Origin: Kribbella aluminosa
GTDB lineage: Bacteria > Actinomycetota > Actinomycetes > Propionibacteriales > Kribbellaceae
DNA length: 64,000 nucleotides
NCBI RefSeq assembly: GCF_017876295.1
Contig: NZ_JAGINT010000002.1
Location: 434,001-498,000, forward strand
Direction: 5' to 3'
Position 1 is the first letter of the stretch. Every line of letters begins with the position of its first letter. The notes under the pieces were generated by a model. It was not told where the DNA came from, ran no database searches, and worked only from the letters and a program-made list of their open reading frames with translations. Below are positions 59,507-64,000 of the stretch, one piece after another. A program made the position numbers and the translations under genes.

Positions 59507-60582
59507 CCTCGATCCGAGTGGCGATCGTCGGCGTCGGCAACTGCGCAAGCTCGCTCGTCCAGGGCGTGCACTACTACCGCGACGCCAAGCCCGAGGAGCG
59601 TGTCCCGGGTCTGATGCACGTCGTGTTCGGCGAGTACCACGTGCGCGACGTCGAGTTCGTCGCGGCGTTCGACGTCGACGGCAAGAAGGTCGGCCTCGAC
59701 CTCGCCGACGCGATCGGCGCCAGCGAGAACAACACGATCAAGATCTGCGACGTACCGCCGACCGGCGTGACGGTGCAGCGCGGTCACACCCTCGACGGCC
59801 TCGGCAAGTACTACCGGGAGACCATCACCGAGTCCGACGCTTCGCCGGTCGACGTCGTCGCGACGCTGCGGGAGGCCCAGGTCGACGTACTCGTCTGCTA
59901 CCTGCCGGTGGGGTCGGAGCAGGCGGCGAAGTTCTACGCGCAGTGCGCGATCGACGCGGGTGTCGCGTTCGTGAACGCGCTGCCGGTGTTCATCGCCGGC
60001 ACCAAGGAGTGGGCGGACAAGTTCACCGCGGCCGGCGTGCCGATCGTCGGCGACGACATCAAGTCGCAGATCGGCGCGACCATCACGCACCGGGTGCTGA
60101 CCAAGCTGTTCGAGGACCGCGGCGTCACGGTGGACCGGACGTACCAGCTGAACGTCGGCGGCAACATGGACTTCAAGAACATGCTCGAGCGCGAGCGGCT
60201 GGAGTCCAAGAAGATCAGCAAGACCCAGTCCGTCACCTCACAGCTGCGCGACGAGATCGATCCCCGCAACGTGCACATCGGCCCGTCCGACTACGTGGCC
60301 TGGCTGGACGACCGCAAGTGGGCGTTCATCCGGCTCGAGGGCCGCAACTTCGGCGACGTACCGCTGTCGCTGGAGTACAAGCTCGAGGTCTGGGACTCGC
60401 CGAACTCGGCCGGCATCATCATCGACGCGATCCGCGCGGTCAAGATCGCCAAGGACCGCGGCATCGGCGGCCCGATCCTGTCCGCGTCGTCGTACTTCAT
60501 GAAGTCGCCGCCGGAGCAGTACGCCGACGACGTCTGCCGCGACCTCGTCGAGAAGTTCATCCGCGGCGAGGTCGAGCGCTGA
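59503..60582 (+). CDS. ino1: inositol-3-phosphate synthase
   Basis: The enzyme converts glucose 6-phosphate to myo-inositol phosphate with NAD, feeding phosphatidylinositol and mycothiol synthesis. The 359-residue protein has the NAD loop VAIVGVGNCASSLVQGVHYY, DDIKSQIGATITHRVL, LNVGGNMDFKNMLERERLES and KKISKTQSVTSQL, with the catalytic lysines in that region. This is the short actinobacterial form. It is coupled to padR and ends before a 13-bp-stem terminator. Confidence 0.97.
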   Translation: MTSIRVAIVGVGNCASSLVQGVHYYRDAKPEERVPGLMHVVFGEYHVRDVEFVAAFDVDGKKVGLDLADAIGASENNTIKICDVPPTGVTVQRGHTLDGLGKYYRETITESDASPVDVVATLREAQVDVLVCYLPVGSEQAAKFYAQCAIDAGVAFVNALPVFIAGTKEWADKFTAAGVPIVGDDIKSQIGATITHRVLTKLFEDRGVTVDRTYQLNVGGNMDFKNMLERERLESKKISKTQSVTSQLRDEIDPRNVHIGPSDYVAWLDDRKWAFIRLEGRNFGDVPLSLEYKLEVWDSPNSAGIIIDAIRAVKIAKDRGIGGPILSASSYFMKSPPEQYADDVCRDLVEKFIRGEVER

Positions 60583-60595
60583 CCCCAGCTGCACC

Positions 60596-60626
60596 GGCAC
60601 GCCGCCCCGCCCCGGGGCGGCGTGCC
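60596..60626 (+). terminator. strong terminator after ino1
   Basis: GGCACGCCGCCCC (60596-60608) pairs with GGGGCGGCGTGCC (60614-60626) over a five-base loop, 13 bases after the stop codon. Confidence 0.85.
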
Positions 60627-60639
60627 ATCATGACGCCGG

Positions 60640-61062
60640 ATGATCGAGATCCGTGACTACCGTGACGCCGACGCCACCAGTTGGCTCCGCTGCCGCCTGC
60701 TGAGCTTCTTCAACACCGAGTACTTCGACGACGTCGTCGTCGAGCGCCCCACGTTGGAGAACCCCGTCCATCGCCTGGTCGCCGTCGAGAACGACACAGT
60801 CGTCGGCCTGATGGACGTCGAACTCTTCCCGGACCGCGCGACCATCGCCGTACTCGCCATCCACCCCGATCACCAACGCGAGGGCCTGGCCACGCGCCTC
60901 CTCGACGCGGTCCTTCCGCGGCTCGAGAGCGACGTACTGGACGCCTGGACCCGCGGGGACGCGGCCGCAAACGACTGGTACCAGCGGATCTCGGCCGAGG
61001 CGGTGATGCGGGAGCGGTTCGGGCGGGTGCATGTGTGTCGGCAGTACGTGCGAAGGTTGTAG
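60640..61062 (+). CDS. GNAT-family acetyltransferase
   Basis: This 140-residue protein shows the GNAT core: IRDYRDADATSWLRCRLLSF, LMDVELFPDRATIAVLAIHP and the acetyl-CoA pyrophosphate loop HPDHQREGLATRLLDAVLP. The substrate is unknown. It starts 14 bp after the ino1 terminator and is followed two bases later by the DUF72 gene, so these two form a unit. Confidence 0.88.
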   Translation: MIEIRDYRDADATSWLRCRLLSFFNTEYFDDVVVERPTLENPVHRLVAVENDTVVGLMDVELFPDRATIAVLAIHPDHQREGLATRLLDAVLPRLESDVLDAWTRGDAAANDWYQRISAEAVMRERFGRVHVCRQYVRRL

Positions 61063-61064
61063 GC

Positions 61065-61892
61065 ATGCTGTACGTCGGTTGTGCGCAGTGGACGCACGCC
61101 GCGTGGCCGCAGCCGTCGCGGGACAAGCTGCGGTCGTACGCCTCGTGGTGCAACGCGGTCGAGAGCAACACGACCTTCTACGCGACGCCGTCCCGCTCCG
61201 CCGTGGAGAACTGGGCCGCGCAGACGCCGCCCGACTTCCGGTTCGTGGTGAAGTTGCCGCAGGTCATCACGCACGAACGCCGGCTCACCAACGTCGACGC
61301 CGAACTGCGCGCGTTCCTGAGCGCGATCGAACCGCTCGGGCCGCGCAACCACACGGTCTGGATCCAGCTACCGGCCGCCTTCTCCCCGACCGACCTCGGC
61401 GCGCTCGCGGCCTTCCTGCACAACTCCCCCAGAGAACATCGGTACGCCGTGGAGGTCCGGCACCGGTCGTTCTTCGACGATCCACAGGCTGCTGCGAATC
61501 TCGAACGCGTACTGGCGCGCGCTCAGGCCGAGTGGATCCCGTTCGACACCGGCACGCTGTTCGCCCGCCGGCCGACCAGTTTCGCCGAGCGCGACGCGTG
61601 GATGAAGAAACCCAGGGTCGCCCGCCGAACCCGCGCGCTGACCGGCCACCCGATCGTCCGCTACATCGGCCGCGACTCCGTCGCCGAGACCGTGGACGGC
61701 TGGGCGTACCTCGTCGAACTGGTCGTCGAGTGGCTCACCGAAGGCCGCTCACCGACGATCTTCCTGCACACCCCCGACAACGCCGAGGCCTTGAACCTCG
61801 CCCGCCACTTTCACGCGACGGTGGCCGCAGCCGTCCCCACACTGGGCCCGCTCCCGGAACCCGTCGCAACCGAGCCGCCCACGCTGTTCTAG
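61065..61892 (+). CDS. DUF72 family TIM-barrel protein
   Basis: This 275-residue protein begins MLYVGCAQWTHAAWPQPSRD and contains the DUF72 motifs VESNTTFYATPSRSAVENWA, FVVKLPQVITHERRL and HRYAVEVRHRSFFDD, with YIGRDSV and the end NNxxxA-like region IFLHTPDNAEALNLARHF. Function unknown. It follows the GNAT gene by two bases. A perfect TTATCCACA 9-mer begins one base after its stop codon. Confidence 0.9.
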   Translation: MLYVGCAQWTHAAWPQPSRDKLRSYASWCNAVESNTTFYATPSRSAVENWAAQTPPDFRFVVKLPQVITHERRLTNVDAELRAFLSAIEPLGPRNHTVWIQLPAAFSPTDLGALAAFLHNSPREHRYAVEVRHRSFFDDPQAAANLERVLARAQAEWIPFDTGTLFARRPTSFAERDAWMKKPRVARRTRALTGHPIVRYIGRDSVAETVDGWAYLVELVVEWLTEGRSPTIFLHTPDNAEALNLARHFHATVAAAVPTLGPLPEPVATEPPTLF

Positions 61893-61978
61893 TTATCCAC
61901 AGCTCCAAAAGTCCCCCGTAGAAACGGCGTCGATCTCCGTATGTTCTCCGCCGACTTCACGACTCGGGAGGACACCCC

Positions 61979-62161
61979 ATGGAGCACTCGACCGACCCCA
62001 CGACCCGCACCGACGCCCGGACGGAACGGCAGGCACGCAACGACTGGCTGATCACCGAGCTCAGCCGACTCGCGGCAACCGCCGACGATCCCCACGAGCA
62101 GACCAGATACCGTCGCGCCGCCGACTCCCTCGCCCGGCTCGCGCTCGCGCACCGCCCGTGA
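61979..62161 (+). CDS. small protein preceding metallopeptidase-like gene
   Basis: This 60-residue protein (MEHSTDPTTRTDARTERQAR ... YRRAADSLARLALAHR) is charged and helical with no recognised domain. It has a good RBS (GGGAGG). Its TGA overlaps the GTG of the next gene (GTGA). It could be a regulatory or antitoxin-like partner of the metallopeptidase-like protein, but nothing beyond gene position supports that. Confidence 0.6.
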   Translation: MEHSTDPTTRTDARTERQARNDWLITELSRLAATADDPHEQTRYRRAADSLARLALAHRP

Positions 62162-63099
62162 GGACGCCGGCATCGGTCGCCGACCTGCTCGCGGTCAGCG
62201 GCGAGATCGCCCGCGTCCTCGCCGGCGCCGACCAGTCCGCGTGGAACGGACGCGTCGTCGCGACCTCGAGCGCGATCCTCGGACTCGCCCACTGGGACGG
62301 CACGCTGTACCTCGACCACGACGCAATCCTCGCCCCTCTCCAGCACCTGTACGAGCACGCCGGGGAGTACCACGCGCCGCCGACCCTCCGCGCCTACCGG
62401 GAATCGCTGGCGACCATCCTGCACGAACACGCACATTTCCTCGGCCCATCGGGCGCGACCCAGGAAGCCGCCCGGGAAGGCTTCGTCAAACCCGGCAGCC
62501 GTGAGCTGGAGGAAGGCGTCACCGAAGCCTGGGCCCAGGACCACCTCGACGCCTACCTCAACCGCCTGGGCGTCGACAAAGTTGCCCCCGGCATCAACTC
62601 GGTCCGCTCCGGCGGCTACTACGCCGCCTTCGTTCCCGCCGTCCGCCACCTGACCGCGGACCTCGACACCCGCAACAACCAGCCACCCGGCCACACCCTC
62701 CAATCCCTCAACTGCCAAACCGCCGCCGGCCAGTTCCCTCTCCTGGTCGACCACCTCTACAACTCCACCCGCCTCCCCACCCTGGAATCCCCAGCCGCCA
62801 CCACCCGCTCCCACCTCGAGTCCATCCTCCGCACCGGCCTCTCCCACCTCGACGTCTATGAACTGGTCGCACCCGACCTGGCCACCAAGAAGTCCCGCCT
62901 CACCGCCGAAAACCTCCTGACCCACCTCGACCACGAAATCCAGTCGGCAGAATCCGCGTACACGTTCAGCCGAGCACGCACCCCATCCCCCATCCACACA
63001 GCCATGTCAGGCGTGGCCACCCCACGCCCATCAACCATCCCCGTCACAACGCCCCGTCCCCACCGACCAGCCACCCCGATCGCGGAGCTCGCCAGATGA
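62158..63099 (+). CDS. metallopeptidase-like protein with HEHAH motif
   Basis: This 313-residue soluble protein has a zinc-peptidase signature LATILHEHAHFLG (HExxH, near residues 90-94) and about 25 residues later ELEEGVTEAWAQDHL, which could give the third ligand (Glu) as in gluzincins. The last 50 residues are Pro/Thr/Ser rich. There is no signal peptide. It is coupled by GTGA to the 60-residue protein upstream and followed by another small gene. The family is not recognised; a host-directed or self-cleaving protease is possible. Confidence 0.72.
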   Translation: MRTPASVADLLAVSGEIARVLAGADQSAWNGRVVATSSAILGLAHWDGTLYLDHDAILAPLQHLYEHAGEYHAPPTLRAYRESLATILHEHAHFLGPSGATQEAAREGFVKPGSRELEEGVTEAWAQDHLDAYLNRLGVDKVAPGINSVRSGGYYAAFVPAVRHLTADLDTRNNQPPGHTLQSLNCQTAAGQFPLLVDHLYNSTRLPTLESPAATTRSHLESILRTGLSHLDVYELVAPDLATKKSRLTAENLLTHLDHEIQSAESAYTFSRARTPSPIHTAMSGVATPRPSTIPVTTPRPHRPATPIAELAR

Positions 63100-63137
63100 A
63101 CGCATCACCAGTCGTATCTACTCGGGAGACCGGACCC

Positions 63138-63296
63138 ATGGACTACAAGACCTTTCACGCCGAGTACTTGCACCTGCTCATTTGTGTTGACTCCCTGGAC
63201 GCAGAGAAGTTCACCGCCGAAGCCCAACGCCTACGCCGTCCACGCCGTTGCTCGCCAGCTCCCTGGAGATCTACCCCAACCGACGACCATCCCTGA
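63138..63296 (+). CDS. small protein, possibly truncated
   Basis: The 52-residue product begins MDYKTFHAEYLHLLICVDSL and ends in a basic/Pro-rich run. ATG 63138 has a GGGAG site like that of the 60-residue gene; an alternative ATG at 63096 overlaps the previous stop. Its N-terminus loosely resembles the next gene's MDYAAYDEQEQRLVDAVM. The abrupt change to low-complexity residues after position 35 suggests an old frameshift or truncation. Confidence 0.5.
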   Translation: MDYKTFHAEYLHLLICVDSLDAEKFTAEAQRLRRPRRCSPAPWRSTPTDDHP

Positions 63297-63301
63297 CTCA
63301 C

Positions 63302-63323
63302 CGGCCCGCCCCGGGGCGGGCCG
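63302..63323. terminator. perfect GC-rich hairpin terminator
   Basis: CGGCCCGCCCC (63302-63312) is followed at once by its reverse complement (63313-63323), five bases after the preceding stop. Confidence 0.75.
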
Positions 63324-63401
63324 ATAGGCCACGGCTCGCCCGGCCGCAGTCTGGCCATCACACTGCGGCGTCAGGCGCCATCGCACGGAATACTGGAGCC
63401 C

Positions 63402-63848
63402 ATGGACTACGCGGCGTATGACGAGCAGGAGCAGCGGCTGGTCGATGCGGTGATGGCCAAGTCGATCGCCGAGGAGGACTTGTGGATCGAGGTCGACCGC
63501 TTGAAGGCGCTGATCCCGACCGTGGAGCCGGCAGCAGATCGTCAGCGCGCCGAGGACAGCATGGAGTCGCTGGAGCGCGTGCTGAACCTCAAGGCCCCAC
63601 CGATGTCGGACGAGATGGCCGCCGCGATCCGGGTCCAGTCGAAGGCCTTCCTCAGCAAGGGCACCCCCGACGAACGCATCGAACTCCTCAGGGCCGCCAT
63701 GACCGAGATCGGCCGGATCGCCGCATCGATGGACGGGGCCGAGGCAAGCACCATCCGCCATCTCAACGAACCACTCGCGATGGACATCGAAGCGGTCCGC
63801 ATCCACAACGACCCCACCCACCCCGGCTACCAAGGACACGCCGAATAG
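63402..63848 (+). CDS. helical protein of unknown function
   Basis: This 148-residue acidic, all-helical-looking protein (EEDLWIEVDRLKALIPTVEP; RQRAEDSMESLERVLNLKAP; GTPDERIELLRAAMTEIGRI) has no recognised domain, signal peptide or membrane span. It starts a new unit behind the terminator at 63302-63323 and is followed 15 bp later by a gene that leaves the window. Confidence 0.65.
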   Translation: MDYAAYDEQEQRLVDAVMAKSIAEEDLWIEVDRLKALIPTVEPAADRQRAEDSMESLERVLNLKAPPMSDEMAAAIRVQSKAFLSKGTPDERIELLRAAMTEIGRIAASMDGAEASTIRHLNEPLAMDIEAVRIHNDPTHPGYQGHAE

Positions 63849-63863
63849 CAAGGACCGAAGAGC

Positions 63864-64000
63864 ATGGTCGCGAGTCCCGCCGAACTGATGCAGGTCCAGG
63901 CGGATGTCGCTGTGGCGACGCTGCGCGCGCACCACTCGTCCTGGAACAAGCGGTACGAAGTACTCCCGCGGAGCGACGAGCTAGCGTCCGGTGTGACGTG
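63864..64000 (+). CDS. N-terminal fragment of unknown protein (runs off window)
   Basis: An open frame of 45 codons begins ATG at 63864 (MVASPAELMQVQADVAVATL, then RAHHSSWNKRYEVLPRSDE) and continues past the window's end. It follows the helical-protein gene by 15 bp and is probably co-transcribed with it. Nothing can be said about its function. Confidence 0.5.
   Translation, partial: MVASPAELMQVQADVAVATLRAHHSSWNKRYEVLPRSDELASGVT

Noticed and set aside
61893..61901. TTATCCACA as a functional DnaA box
   Set aside because: It is a perfect 9-mer but stands alone; similar TTGTCCACA 9-mers also occur singly (for example 58829-58837), so one copy carries little weight.
1..64000. tRNA, rRNA genes, CRISPR arrays and insertion sequences
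   Set aside because: No cloverleaf-like segments, spaced direct repeats of CRISPR type or transposase frames were recognised by reading; a dedicated tRNA and IS search was not possible here.

Overview
The window is chromosomal DNA from a high-GC actinobacterium. GTG starts, 1-8 bp gene overlaps and leaderless promoters are frequent. The inositol-phosphate synthase gene paired with a PadR regulator, the FemX/racemase pair and the rpsF-ssb-rpsR-rplI run suggest the Nocardioidaceae/Kribbella branch. The genus is an inference, not something read from a marker gene. No tRNA, rRNA, CRISPR array, transposase or integrase is visible.

Region 1 (1-4780) is a series of small regulator/enzyme pairs (WYL, MerR, MarR regulators; FAD oxidase, DoxX-type membrane proteins, FMN reductase). 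Most have a palindromic operator in the gap between genes. Region 2 (4786-9515) holds dnaB, interrupted by a mini-intein, then a MATE transporter and two small genes.

Region 3 (9517-22268) is a type IV secretion/conjugation-like cluster read leftwards: DUF4913, VirD4/TraG coupling ATPase, VirB4-like ATPase with a 435-residue intein, SCO6880-type protein, two tandem TrbL-like membrane proteins, an anchored outer protein, a pilin-like peptide and a degenerate P-loop protein. A divergent gene for an anchored propeller-like protein faces it. No relaxase, integrase or attachment site is seen. The cluster sits between rplI and dnaB, genes that usually lie closer together. Both inteins look like class 3 (WCT) inteins inserted at the same GK/ST point of the Walker A loop in two unrelated ATPases.

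Region 4 (22335-34303) has the ribosomal/ssb operon, transporters, Lrp, an endonuclease IV homologue, a NUDIX protein, SDR/TetR, the FemX/racemase-fold pair and a methyltransferase. A perfect 24-bp inverted repeat lies at 31271-31335. Region 5 (34330-39141) is a glycoconjugate locus with a clear UDP-sulfoquinovose synthase (SQD1 type), a GtrA flippase-like protein, a membrane GT/GT2 fusion and an epimerase.

Region 6 (39195-46832) is a tightly overlapped six-gene operon around a HerA-type ATPase: zinc-ribbon protein, two-helix membrane protein, HerA ATPase, a protein with a possible toxin-like tail, a small acidic protein and a tandem HD-domain protein. It is the best candidate here for an undescribed system. 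Region 7 (47097-58706) encodes secreted carbohydrate enzymes (a GH92 gene broken by one extra base, and GH43), a PIG-V-like mannosyltransferase, a class A PBP and a short-chain fatty-acid transporter. Region 8 (58922-64000) has PadR-ino1, GNAT, DUF72 and a small cluster with an HEHAH metallopeptidase-like protein.
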